This document shows positions 43,345-52,693 of a stretch of 64,000 bases of DNA, in pieces. Both the position numbers and the translations under genes were made by a program. Numbering within the stretch: position 1 is the stretch's first letter; each line of letters opens with the position of its first letter. The stretch spans positions 450,024-514,023 of the forward strand of contig NZ_CP134198.1 of NCBI RefSeq assembly GCF_031585635.1, written 5' to 3'. This DNA is from Paraburkholderia sp. FT54 (GTDB lineage Bacteria > Pseudomonadota > Gammaproteobacteria > Burkholderiales > Burkholderiaceae). Under the pieces are notes generated by a model. The model saw only the letters and a list, made by a program, of their open reading frames with translations. It did no database searches and was not told the DNA's origin.

Positions 43345-43935
43345 TCAGATCTTCAGGCGTGTGACCTTGGTGCCTTCCAGTGAGACACCGGCCATCAGGC
43401 CGGCATTGGTCAGCACGAAGGCCTCGACCGGCGCGGTCGCGGTTGACGTATCGATATTGCCGTTCGCCCCGACCTTGACGACGGCGACCGTCGCGTCAAC
43501 CCCCGCTGCCCAGCCTTCGCTGTTGCGGAACCGGTCCAGCGCATCCTGCGTCATGAACAGGAAAATGATCGCCTTGGACTGCGCGCCGATCTGCAGCCCA
43601 AACGAGCCGCCGGCCGTGCTGTAGTAGCCCGCCGTCTGGTCGCCGACGCGCAATGCACCTTCGCCGTACTGGCCGCCAATCCAGAAGCCGGCCTGGATTA
43701 CCGACGGGAAGACCAGCACCCCGCGGGCTTTCGCGACGAGTTCTCGCGACCCATTGGCCGTGGAATACAGGCGCGCCAGCGTTGAATCGACATCGGCATT
43801 GATGGACTGACGTTTCCCAGCGTTTCCAGCGCTACTGGACGCAGACTTCTGGGAGGTCGTCGTGCACCCTGCAAGCCCGAACGTGCCCGCAGCGAGCGCC
43901 GCACCGGTGGCCAGAATGAAGTGTCTCCTGCGCAT
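43345..43935 (-). CDS. YSC84-related lipoprotein
   Basis: 196-residue lipoprotein. The signal ends in the lipobox FGLAGC (Cys about 24) followed by TTTSQKSASSS. The Ysc84 domain covers the rest: ARGVLVFPSVIQAGFWIGGQ, YYSTAGGSFGLQIGAQSKAI, FLFMTQDALDRFRNSEGW and the C-terminal VEAFVLTNAGLMAGVSLEG. Such proteins are probably lipid-binding and outer-membrane associated. The ATG at 43935 is the natural start (MRRRHFILATGAALAAG). Convergent with the PRC-barrel gene. Confidence 0.9.
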   Translation of the reverse strand: MRRRHFILATGAALAAGTFGLAGCTTTSQKSASSSAGNAGKRQSINADVDSTLARLYSTANGSRELVAKARGVLVFPSVIQAGFWIGGQYGEGALRVGDQTAGYYSTAGGSFGLQIGAQSKAIIFLFMTQDALDRFRNSEGWAAGVDATVAVVKVGANGNIDTSTATAPVEAFVLTNAGLMAGVSLEGTKVTRLKI

Positions 43936-44044
43936 GATTTTTCTCCCTGCTTCAAGATGTGGATGCAGTGCCGGTTTCAGGGCGTCTGCCGTACTTCAAT
44001 ACCTGGCCCGTCAGGCATCTCAACCGACGCAGCGCGCGTGGCGG

Positions 44045-44430
44045 GTTATCCGCGCGCCCCGCACAACCGTGTGACGGTTATGAGAAGAAGTTGCATCGGT
44101 AGCGGCTTCTGAAGGCAGACGTCCCATCCGTTGCCGTGCTTCTGCGGGAGCGGCGCAGACGTATGGACAAAAATCGGCGCCCGCGCCAGCTAGGGATCGG
44201 CCCGCATCTGGCGGCACAATTCCGCTCCATCCATCAGGGGCATCATCCAGTCGGTAATGACGAGATGCGGCACGCGTTGCCTCATAAGTTCAAGTGCCCG
44301 GCCCCATTCGCAGCGCACCGCACGGCGTGTCTTTCCCCACTCAGTATGAGACGCCACACGGGGAGGAGGTCAGGCTCATATCGACGAGCAGGAGTACATC
44401 CAGGACCACCTTCGCCTTATGCTTTCTGTC
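44045..44430 (-). pseudogene. Response regulator receiver gene, decayed
   Basis: Read leftward, fragments of a CheY-like receiver appear in order but in different frames. KVVLDVLLLVD (about 44420-44385) corresponds to strand 1, VWRLILSGERHAVRCAANGA to helix 1 and strand 2, and HLVITDWMMPLMDGAELCRQ to the phosphorylated Asp region. A TAG stop interrupts the gene, then comes APIFVHTSAPLPQKHGNGWD and the conserved Lys-Pro of LQKPLPM. At least two frameshifts and one stop make it non-functional. It may once have paired with one of the kinases in the region. Confidence 0.78.
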
Positions 44431-45417
44431 ACCTCGTACTACCGCCGAGCAAAACGTGTTCCCGGCGGGAGCCCCTCACGGGAGGCATGACGCCCGGTGA
44501 TTACGCCGGAGGTGCCCGGCAGCGGCGTCCTACGCCGAAGGAAAGACGTGACGTCACCCGCCAGGTGCTGCACTGCCAGTCTGACACGACCCGTAGCTCA
44601 GGTCCTCGTGGCGATGTTCACCACGGTTTCGCCGACCGCCCATCCGCTGTCACGGATGCCGATTGCCCGGGGATCATGTCTGCACGATGCACGACGGCAG
44701 CGCGAGATATCAGGAACCGCCTCACCCAGGTCGCCGGGATAAAAGCCCTTGCCCGATCGACATTCTGTCGATCCGTTGCGGGGTAGCAGATCGTTCCGCC
44801 CGGTTGAATAACTGCACCGGGCGTAAGTTGGGCAGGCTCGAGGCGCCGCTGCCGATGATATGGAAACCCGCTGCCTCTGACGCGATAAGGTGGTCGGGGC
44901 CAATGCGGCGTGGCACCGGCCGCCGTACGACTTCGGAGCATATGATGGCTCAGCGTGGCTTTCGCTCTACCTCAGGCAGATGGTCGCGACCAGCACGGAA
45001 AGCGTCCGATGGCGCAGACGTAATTGTGGAAAAATTCCTGCTCGTCCAGAAACGGAGGCAAGGTTCGCGCTCGAGGCCTTGCCGAGCGCGGCGGTCTGGA
45101 AACTCCTGGAAGATGGAACAACGGCAGATTCCAGCTGCGCGAGTGCTCCTCGCGGCAGGCGAGAAGCACTGACTGACGCGGGAACCGCTTCTCGGCCCCA
45201 CTGCATCGCCGCGAATGCCTTAACGGCTATTTTTGTCCGCCCGTCCGCCTATCGTTGTCGTGTGCCCTTCGTCCATGGCGCGGGTCGCCTTCGGTCATAT
45301 GTTTCAGAGTTCGGGCGTGACACTTGCTGCGATCACGAGTGGGTATGCGGGATCGACTGCCCCGGTCGTGCGGCGTTGTGGTTTGCCGCCCATCGAACCG
45401 ATCCTCGGGAGACTCAC
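44431..45417. other. 1-kb stretch without convincing genes
   Basis: Long open frames exist because the DNA is GC-rich, including one running into the lipoprotein gene at 45418, but none shows family motifs. Given the broken receiver gene next to it, this is probably further decayed DNA. Confidence 0.45.
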
Positions 45418-47172
45418 ATGGATCGGACCGAAGATACCGTCAATGCCGGCAGCGGCTATCCCTGCTTCGAGTCCCGGTTGCTGCGCGTGTCGCTCATACT
45501 GCTTGCGCTCGCGTGTGTGTCATGCGGCGGTGGCGGCGGCACGACAGTCGGTGCGGGAACAACCGGGGGAGGTGGCGCCGGAGGTGCAGGAAGTGCCGGT
45601 GGTGGCGCTGGAGGTTCTGGAGGCGGAGGCTCCGGTACCGGCAGCAGTTCCGGGCATGCCGCGGCATCGACCGACGTACTGACCTACCACAATGACATGG
45701 CGCGCACGGGCCAATACCTTGTTGAAACTTCCCTCACGCCGGCCAACGTCAACGCGTCAGGCTTCGGCAAGATCGCAGTTCTGCCAGCGGACGGCAAGGT
45801 CGATGCGCAGCCGCTGTACGTCAGCAACCTCAGCATCGGCGGGGTGGCCCACAATGTCGTCTATGTCGTCACGGAACATGGCAGTGTCTACGCGTTCGAC
45901 GCAGACACCAGCGCGCAGCTATGGCAACGCTCGCTGCTCGGCGCCGGCGAAACGACGAGCGACGACCGGCACTGCGGTCAGATCACGCCGGAGATCGGCA
46001 TTACCGCCACGCCCGTCATCGATCGGGCCCGCGGTGCGAACGGCGTGCTCTACGCGGTCGCCATGAGCAAGGATGCGGGCGGCGGGATCCACCAGCGGCT
46101 GCACGCGGTCGATCTTGCGACGGGCGCCGAGGTGCTGGGCGGCCCGACGGAGATCGCGGCGACCTATCCCGGCAGCGGCGTGAACAGCAGCAACGGCGTC
46201 ACCGTTTTCGACCCGCAGCAGTACGCAGAGCGGCAGGCACTCGCTCTCGTCAATGGCAACGTCTATCTCGGCTGGACTTCGCACTGTGATCAAGGTACTT
46301 ATGGCGGCTGGGTGATGGCCTACGACGCCCAGACGCTGACGCAGACGGGCGCACTGAGCCTGACGCCTAATGGCAGCGAAGGCTCTATCTGGATGAGCGG
46401 TGCCGGAATGGCGTCGGACGGCGCATCGCTCTACCTGCTCGACGCAAACGGCACCTTCGATCCGACGCTGAACCCGCAAGGCTTTCCGGCGAACGGCGAC
46501 TATGGTAACGCGTTCCTCAGGCTGTCGATCTCGCCGCGGCTTGCGGTGGCCGACTACTTCGAGACCTTCGACACGATTGCCCAGTCCGCACAGGATGCGG
46601 ACCTCGGTTCCGGTGGCGCACTGGTGCTGCCCGACCTGACCGATGCGAGCGGCACGATCCGCCATCTGGCGCTGGGTGCCGGCAAGGACTCGAAAATCTA
46701 CGTGGTCAACCGCGATGCGATGGGCAAGTTCAACACCAGTGCGAACCTGATCTGGCAGGAAGTCGATGGCCAGTTGCCTGGGGGCGTCTTCGGCATGCCG
46801 GCGTTCTACAACAATGTCGTGTACTTCGGCGCGGTCGGCGACAATCTCAAGGCCTTTCCCCTGAGCGCGGCACGACTCGCGACGACGCCGTCGTCTCACA
46901 GCCCCGGCACGTTTCCCTATCCGGGCGCGACGCCGAGCATCTCGGCCAGCGGCGCGACGAACGGGATTGTGTGGGCGGCGGAGAACGGCACCACGGGCGG
47001 GCTGCATGCCTTCGATGCGGGCGATCTCGGTCGGGAGCTGTACGACAGTACCCGCTCCGGTGCGCGCGACGCGTTCGGCGCAGGCAACAAGTTCATCACG
47101 CCGATGATCGCGCACGGTCACGTGTATGTCGGCGCGACGAATGGCGTCGCGGTATTCGGACTGCTGCACTGA
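45418..47172 (+). CDS. Exported beta-propeller (PQQ-like) protein with Gly-rich linker
   Basis: 584-residue envelope protein. The N-terminal hydrophobic segment (about 21-37) ends in ACVSCGG, possibly a lipoprotein signal although the lipobox is not ideal. About 45 residues of Gly/Ser/Thr follow, then an eight-blade-type repeat fold: DVLTYHNDMARTGQY, VVYVVTEHGSVYAFDADTS, ALVNGNVYLGWTSHC, YVVNRDAMGKFN and the closing HVYVGATNGVAVFGLLH. YVVTEHGSVYAFD-type blades are typical of quinoprotein or PQQ-like propellers. The PQQ-binding residues were not verified. GGGAG precedes ATG 45418. Monocistronic. Confidence 0.85.
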   Translation: MDRTEDTVNAGSGYPCFESRLLRVSLILLALACVSCGGGGGTTVGAGTTGGGGAGGAGSAGGGAGGSGGGGSGTGSSSGHAAASTDVLTYHNDMARTGQYLVETSLTPANVNASGFGKIAVLPADGKVDAQPLYVSNLSIGGVAHNVVYVVTEHGSVYAFDADTSAQLWQRSLLGAGETTSDDRHCGQITPEIGITATPVIDRARGANGVLYAVAMSKDAGGGIHQRLHAVDLATGAEVLGGPTEIAATYPGSGVNSSNGVTVFDPQQYAERQALALVNGNVYLGWTSHCDQGTYGGWVMAYDAQTLTQTGALSLTPNGSEGSIWMSGAGMASDGASLYLLDANGTFDPTLNPQGFPANGDYGNAFLRLSISPRLAVADYFETFDTIAQSAQDADLGSGGALVLPDLTDASGTIRHLALGAGKDSKIYVVNRDAMGKFNTSANLIWQEVDGQLPGGVFGMPAFYNNVVYFGAVGDNLKAFPLSAARLATTPSSHSPGTFPYPGATPSISASGATNGIVWAAENGTTGGLHAFDAGDLGRELYDSTRSGARDAFGAGNKFITPMIAHGHVYVGATNGVAVFGLLH

Positions 47173-47890
47173 AACCGGAGGATTGCCGTCACGGGGGTTT
47201 GGGATCATGGCGCCCGTTGAGCCGTCCGGCTACACGCACCTGGCGGTGACCAGTGGCGAGAGCCTTGGAGCTTGATCGCCGGTCCGCGAACACGTGGGAT
47301 GCCTGCTGCACTTTATGTACTGATGCCGCGCCCGAAGCGTCGCCATCCTGTCCTCCGCATCCAGAGCCATGGTGGACTTGTGGCCCCCCTTGCCGCCAGC
47401 GCCGTTCTTGCCTGTCGGCGCCGTCAGCGCTTCGGCCCAGCCCGTGCCGAGAAACGACGATTCCCGAGCTGCCCGCAGTGCGTGCAACGACGCACTGTGG
47501 CTGCATACATTGCACGCCGCGTTGTCGAGAGCAGCCGACAGCGTTAGGAGATGAAATGGCGGGCGGGAAGTGACATTCGCAGCAGGAACCAGACGCTGAC
47601 GGCAACGCGGTTGCGCTCGTGAGAGCACCCACAGCACAGTGCGCGTTCACGAGTCGGTGTTTGCAACCGCTTCAAACCTTCCTGTCCGGAAGCTCGTCGC
47701 CAATTCTGCTAACCGGCCCGTCCGACGTTTGCGCCTACCCCAGGTGCGGGAAAAGAAAGTGCTTCGAAAACCTGCTCCCAGGGGGTGGTTCGTGTTGTCT
47801 TCGCAAGCAGGAGAGGCACGCGTGCCGGCCGACGGCTCGGGTATGCCGCTTGCGCACCGGCCGGAGCAGCCTTTTGGAAGGAGGTCAATC
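47173..47890. other. 0.7-kb stretch without convincing genes
   Basis: Open frames on both strands lack motifs and ribosome binding sites. The minus-strand segment around 47300-47470 is Lys/Gly-rich in translation and could be a fragment of a decayed gene, but I cannot name it. Confidence 0.4.
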
Positions 47891-48396
47891 ATGGGCTCAA
47901 TTAATCCGCAAGGTGGGGTTCAAGGCGGAGCTAACATCGTCGGCGGAGGCCTGGGCGAAGGACCGGGGCCGGACATCATGGCGGCAGCAACACTTGATGG
48001 GAACAAGGTCATGTCCTCTGATGGCGAACACGTGGGAAAATTTCAGACATCATGCTTGACGTGAGGAACGGACGCATCGCCTACGCCGTACTTTCTGAAG
48101 GAGGTTTCCTCGGAATGGGGTCCAAGCTGCATGCCATCCCGTGGAGTGCGCTGACTCTCGATACTGACGAGAAGTGCTTCGTCGTCGACATTGCGGCGCA
48201 GCGCCTGAAGGACGACCCCGGCTTCGACAAGGACCACTGGCCGATGATGGCGGATGCGAAATGGGGAGAGTCGACGTATAGCTACTACCACCGGCAACCA
48301 TACTGGTCCGCGACCAGAGATGTGGTGGAAAGTGACCCCGCCGTGCGGCCACGGGTGCTGGATTCTGACCCGGATCTCCCGCCGCGTCAGCACTGA
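47891..48396 (+). pseudogene. PRC-barrel protein gene with a single-base frameshift
   Basis: The first frame from ATG 47891 (AAGGAGG upstream) encodes NIVGGGLGEGPGPDIMAAAT and LDGNKVMSSDGEHVGK. It then shifts at the A-run near 48038-48042. The second frame continues perfectly as ISDIMLDVRNGRIAYAVLSE, GGFLGMGSKLHAIPWSALTL and QRLKDDPGFDKDHWP to a stop at 48396. One extra A would restore a protein of about 168 residues with a cytoplasmic PRC-barrel. This is either a real one-base deletion or a sequence error; everything else about the gene looks intact. Confidence 0.8.
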
Positions 48397-48406
48397 ACCA
48401 CCCGCA

Positions 48407-48435
48407 GGTAAGCCGGCCCGCCCGGGCGGCTTACC
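48407..48435 (+). terminator. Strong hairpin after the PRC-barrel gene
   Basis: GGTAAGCCG pairs exactly with CGGCTTACC across an 11-base GC loop, starting 11 bp after the stop at 48396. The position fits a transcription terminator. There is no clear T-run, so termination may be weak or factor-dependent. Confidence 0.6.
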
Positions 48436-49887
48436 CGTCGATTTCACGAGACGGAGACGCGGCGAGCACCGTACCCTCAAGGGAACGTATATCCCGCCGG
48501 GGAAAGCGGCTACGACGCGCACCCTGGAGGGTAACCGCGCTGGCGCGGCGCCTTAAGTGTGGACATCGTCAACTACGATGTCCGGTCGGACTTCCCAATT
48601 GTCGCGCACCAGTGGTTTTATATTCTTTATATTCGCGTCGTAAGAATCGGGAGCCACGTCGGGATTCGGACGCAAGAAACCACTTTGTCCGCGAGACGGC
48701 CGAGGTAGCGGAAGCGGAATCGACGCGTACAGGGACACCGGCTCGCGCTCGGCCAATGTCAGACCGAAAGGGGCCGCTTGCACTCGACAGCTGGATCTCG
48801 GCCTTTCACGCGAGGTCCTGACAACCGGCGTCGATGGATCGCAGCTCCTTGCCGGGACGGACCCTGGGTGCGGACAAGGTAAGTGCGAATTCCTGATCTG
48901 TCCGCAAAGGCGTTCCGGATCTGCCGTGCGCGCTTGACCTCCCCGCGTGCGAGAGCGTCAGTTGGCGTGCGTGTACCTGGCCCAGTGCGGGCCCGCGCGA
49001 CGCAACTTTTCCGCGCGCACCGGGCCGTCCGCCCGATGACGTCCGCCGCTTTTGCAAAGAGTCGTCGTGTGATCTCCCGTCGCCGAGCCGCGAACAGGAC
49101 AGCCCGGCGGGCATCAGCAGGGTACTACGTTCGATGAGATTGACGCGTCAGTTCAACGGCACACGCGCAGCACCGGCTATAAATGTTACCGGCGACGCCG
49201 GAATCCGTGGGGCGCGTCGCTTCCTGATGACACGCAAAACTGCATCAGAAGTCCTTCGAGAAAGCGCCTCAAGCAATTCAGCCGAACCTCTCGCAAAGAA
49301 AGGTTCGTGGCTTTTCTCAGTCTATCGACGTCTACTAGGACAGATCTCTGGCGACGAAGTCCAACGGGGGCCGTGGAACGAGGGGCGGATGGGCGCTTGT
49401 CGATAGCGAAAGCTGCTTTCGTTCCATCGGGCAAAGCTCTGGATACACCGACTAACACGGCAGTTCCCGGTCATCACCTCGTTCTGTTCTCGCTGTGAGA
49501 ATCCCGATTTGTACACAAACTTTCACAGGCACCGCGTGCGACCTCGGGGTTCCTTGTGAGCCAGCGACATCAATCGTGCTCGTACAATAGTGAGCCATAA
49601 CCGGAGCGTCCACGAAGAGACGGCACCGCGACGCGGAAAGGCGGGGCGCGGTGAAAAAATTCAGGCGTCCAGCGGAAAGCCCACGGTTCAGAACTTGAGC
49701 GCAAACTCCTGAACGATCGGCGGGGCATTTTCGGACACAAGGGGTAGGAACAGACAGCCGTCGCTGCGGCCTGGTAGCGGCCAGGCACGGCCTTTGCACC
49801 ATCTCTGTCTCATACCCCTCTGCCGGTATGGGGCGGCAAACCATGCAGAGCCGGCTTCATCGGCAGGCCGGCTACTGGGAGGACCGC
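48436..49887. other. 1.45-kb stretch without convincing genes
   Basis: Read on both strands. Short frames only, no motif or plausible translation start. The minus-strand frame at 48553-48783 and the plus-strand frames around 49134-49406 were considered but have no support. Confidence 0.45.
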
Positions 49888-50130
49888 ATGACTTACAAGC
49901 AGGGACCCGAAGTGATTGCCGGTGGCGCGTCGGCCGCTCGGTTCGACATGGTGTGCAGTGCTGTGCAACGGTTGACCGAGGCCAAATGCGCCGCTGTCAT
50001 TGTGATCGGCGGCGAGTGCGGGTCCGGATATTCGATCGCGGGATCGTTTGACGCGCAGTTGCTGTTACCCGGCATTCTGCGAAAAATGGCCGATGTGCTC
50101 GAACGCGAACAGGCGTTACGTCGTCAATGA
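49888..50130 (+). CDS. Small hypothetical protein (80 aa)
   Basis: ATG 49888 with GGGAGGA upstream. The product reads like a folded cytoplasmic protein: VQRLTEAKCAAVIVIGGECG, then SGYSIAGSFDAQLLLPGILR and ADVLEREQALRR, a strand-turn-helix pattern. Family not recognised, but the good start and consistent residue choice make it a likely real gene. It is followed directly by an IS6-type remnant. Confidence 0.6.
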   Translation: MTYKQGPEVIAGGASAARFDMVCSAVQRLTEAKCAAVIVIGGECGSGYSIAGSFDAQLLLPGILRKMADVLEREQALRRQ

Positions 50131-50149
50131 GCCGAGCGCTGGAACCGTT

Positions 50150-50487
50150 TCGCAGTACCTATGGGGCAGTCGTGGCCTTGACGAGACGTACCCGAAATTT
50201 CATGGTGGGCGCGTCTTTCTTTACTGGGCGATTTATTGGACCGCCCCAGAGGATAGATGTCGTGCTTCGCGCCAAGCGCGATGAAAGGCGGCAAAGCGTT
50301 TTTGCGCAAGGCCATCAGGCATCAGGGCCCGTCGCCGAAAACCTCCATAGCACGGATCGTGCAGGACGATCGCAATCTCAAGTCCAGAGCGAGCGCGATC
50401 CTCGATTTCAAATGTTTGGGGAACGCCGCAATCATCCTTGCGGGTATTGAGTTGATGCGGGCATTCGTAAAGGAAAATTTGGCCTAA
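50150..50487 (+). pseudogene. IS6-family transposase remnant
   Basis: Fragments of the IS6/IS26-type catalytic domain lie in three frames: LDETYPKFHGGRVFLYWAIY (the first DDE Asp region), IDVVLRAKRDE, KAFLRKAIRHQG, and the C-terminal ILDFKCLGNAAIILAGIELM with RAFVKENLA. The order and spacing match intact IS6 transposases, but at least two frameshifts and the absence of the N-terminal helix-turn-helix show decay. No terminal repeats were found. Confidence 0.7.
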
Positions 50488-50897
50488 ACTGCTTGCGCCT
50501 CGAAGATGCCACCCCCCGCCTGGAATGCGGTCATCGTCCGTTCAATGAGGTGGCATCAGCTCGCCGGACTATCTATCTGCACCGGAGCGGTCATTGTCGC
50601 CGCCCCGCACCGACACGGTCCGCTCGCAGGAAATATTAGGCGACTATCCCCGTCAACGCAGGGCGGATTCCACACAGGCGTGCATATGCCCTGAATACGT
50701 ACGCCCGGAATTCTGCAGTTGTCTTCATCAAGGCCCCAGTCACATGTGCAGGCGCATCATGGGCGCATTTTGCTGCCACGATTCTTCACACATCACTGGA
50801 CCACAATGACCTTTTCTTGCAATTCGCGCAAAATCGACATGCTGGGTCCCGGTGCCGGAAAAAAAGCGGGACATGTCACCCGCGGTGCGCCAGCCCG
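50488..50897. other. Intergenic, no gene seen
   Basis: No frame with motif or start support. It is downstream DNA for the leftward receiver-like gene. Confidence 0.4.
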
Positions 50898-51245
50898 TCA
50901 ATTGCCGGAGCGTGCGCGCCGGATCACCGTTTCAACCAGCTCACTCATTTCCACGGAGCCGGGGAACCATTCGCCCCATTGCGCCGGATCGATCTGATCG
51001 CTCTCGCGGTACAAAGCAATAACAAACGGCCGCCCGGAACGTTCGCTCGAGGTGCTTAACGATTCGGTCTCAGGAACCGCATCGCGACCCCTCGACATGT
51101 TCGCCATCACCACGACCCGCGGGCGGGTAGACTTCGCGGCGCCGGGCGCTTCTGCCGGATCGACCATGCACATCACTGTCATGCCGCGCGACGTCAGCAT
51201 GGACGCGAGCCGCGAGAGCGTCTTCGGCGTCGGTGGTTCAGACAC
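50898..51245 (-). CDS. Receiver-like protein lacking its first strand (probable remnant)
   Basis: 115-codon frame from a GTG. TLSRLASMLTSRGMTVMCMV, RPRVVVMANMSRGRDAVP, RPFVIALYRESDQIDPAQWG and the closing VEMSELVETVIRRARSG follow the helix-strand order of a response-regulator receiver. The usual first strand with its acidic pair (VVDD) is missing. The position of the phosphorylated Asp reads Ala-Asn in VVVMANMS. Its 5' part overlaps the 3' end of the glycosyltransferase-like frame by 52 bp. Probably the 3' portion of a regulator truncated by a deletion; a small functional protein is less likely. Confidence 0.45.
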   Translation of the reverse strand: MSEPPTPKTLSRLASMLTSRGMTVMCMVDPAEAPGAAKSTRPRVVVMANMSRGRDAVPETESLSTSSERSGRPFVIALYRESDQIDPAQWGEWFPGSVEMSELVETVIRRARSGN

Positions 51246-51970
51246 TGTTCCCTGTGAGTATTGCCGGACCAGTGGCGACCGACCAGCTGATATGCCCCAA
51301 CGTCGATGATCTGATGTCCGTTGTCGGCCAGAAGGTTAAGCGCGGCGGAAATAAATGCTTCGTCGCCGTTGTGATTGAGCCTGTGCATTGCGACGGTATA
51401 ACGTTCAAAGCACTGGCGGGCCCAAGGCATCAGCACCTGGATGAAGCCTGCTGAAACAAGAAGGCACTCGCCCCCAAACCACCGCGGGTCGTTCAGGCGC
51501 TTTCCCGCCACGATCTCAAGATCGCCAACGACGCGCGCCGCTCCATACGCAAAGAACTCCTGGTCGGAGATGTCGAAGGCCCCCACACCGCTGCGGTAGC
51601 AGCGCCGCAATACCTCCTGATCAAGCAGTCGCAACGCGACCATATCCGTGTCGAGAAGCAGGACCAGCGTCCCGGCGCCTACGGATTTGCCGATCTGTTC
51701 CAGAAGATCGAGCTTGAAGTGGGCCGCATAGAAGCGGGTCGTCTTCGGCAGCGTCAACGATGGCGCCAGGTCGCGCAATTCCGGGCGCACCGACGCATCG
51801 ACACTGGCGAGATAGCGCTGTATCTCGCGGCGTGCATTCGTGACGATCGTGAGGGTGGGCATCCCGGCGGCGAGCAGGCTCCGGTTTAACGTTATCGCCT
51901 GTTCGACGTAGCAGAAGGGGTCAACTCGGGTACAGTTAGGGCTTCCCTTGCCTTGCCTGTCGATATACAC
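51194..51970 (-). CDS. Glycosyltransferase-like protein with DTD motif, ends irregular
   Basis: About 258 codons. The core is convincing: VEQAITLNRSLLAAGMPTLT, IVTNARREIQRYLASV, then TLVLLLDTDMVALRLLDQEV with a DxD-type metal site (about 107), WFGGECLLVSAGFIQVLMPW and NHNGDEAFISAALNLLADNG, typical of GT-A transferases. The 5' end is doubtful: the frame opens at a GTG without ribosome binding site, although CIVYI just upstream in frame looks like a native first strand. The 3' end runs into an Arg-rich tail (RRRRRSRGSRPC), suggesting a frameshift or deletion after WSGNT. Probably damaged at one or both ends. Confidence 0.6.
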   Translation of the reverse strand: MYIDRQGKGSPNCTRVDPFCYVEQAITLNRSLLAAGMPTLTIVTNARREIQRYLASVDASVRPELRDLAPSLTLPKTTRFYAAHFKLDLLEQIGKSVGAGTLVLLLDTDMVALRLLDQEVLRRCYRSGVGAFDISDQEFFAYGAARVVGDLEIVAGKRLNDPRWFGGECLLVSAGFIQVLMPWARQCFERYTVAMHRLNHNGDEAFISAALNLLADNGHQIIDVGAYQLVGRHWSGNTHREQCLNHRRRRRSRGSRPC

Positions 51971-52693
51971 GATACACGAGTGCGCATGGCATCACGTTAA
52001 TCTGCAGCAGGTCGTTCGCATTCGCAGAGCGAGCCGGGCTGGCGCCGATGCATGTGTCGAACATTGCTCGCCAGTCGTAGCGCGCCGTCTGAGCCATGCA
52101 GTTTCCCCTGTTGTCGCGCAAGTTGAGCGATGCATTCCGCTACGCTCTCTCAGGCAACGTGGTCGGTGGGGTAAAGTTTGTGACATTGACCTCGTGCGGC
52201 AAACGCTAAAAGCTAGTGTTTGCCAGACTATAAAACGCCTTCGGTCCGACCGCATTCAGGTTCAGGCAGCTTTTGCACGCGCTTCGTCCGCCAGCCGGCG
52301 GCGCCCTGACAGCGGGATCGGAAACGAACTGCGCAGAGCTTGCACGCGTATGAAGGAGAGTCGCTTAGGGACCGCGTCATGGCCTGGTTTGTCTGGATCG
52401 AGCCACTTCATCAACCGGAGCTGGACGCAAGCCCCGGTCGGCGCCGCATCAGATCAGGTCACTGCGATGACGATGGTTCTCCGCCGGAGCAGCCGTTCGC
52501 CAATACGATACAGTCGGCCATGACGATCCTTTTGCGTCCGCGACCGACGCCGGGAATGCGCTCGATCGTTGTACCGTGGCACGTTTGTGACGCGGCGACA
52601 GCCACCGACCGACGCGCGAACGCGAGCGTCGCTTGCGCGGCTTCCGCGTTCCGGCATTTCAGGCTCTGTCCGGACGCACGCGACTGCCGCGCT
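51971..52693. other. 0.7-kb stretch, possibly including a broken 5' gene end
   Basis: On the minus strand an ATG near 52097 with GGGGAAA upstream opens a frame (MAQTARYDWRAMFDTCIGAS) that stops near 51936, overlapping the glycosyltransferase-like frame; it may be the displaced start of a neighbouring gene. Nothing else is supported. A lower-GC patch around 52190-52235 might be a promoter. Confidence 0.4.

Noticed and set aside
44890..45417. Long 5' extension of the beta-propeller frame
   Set aside because: The in-frame region upstream has no signal or domain. ATG 45418 has a ribosome binding site and is followed by a signal-like segment.
45919..47208. 429-codon frame opposite the beta-propeller gene
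   Set aside because: No start signal or motif and a strongly Arg/Ala/Val-rich product; shadow of the sense gene.
48553..48783. Small minus-strand gene
   Set aside because: Low-complexity start, no ribosome binding site and no recognisable fold pattern.
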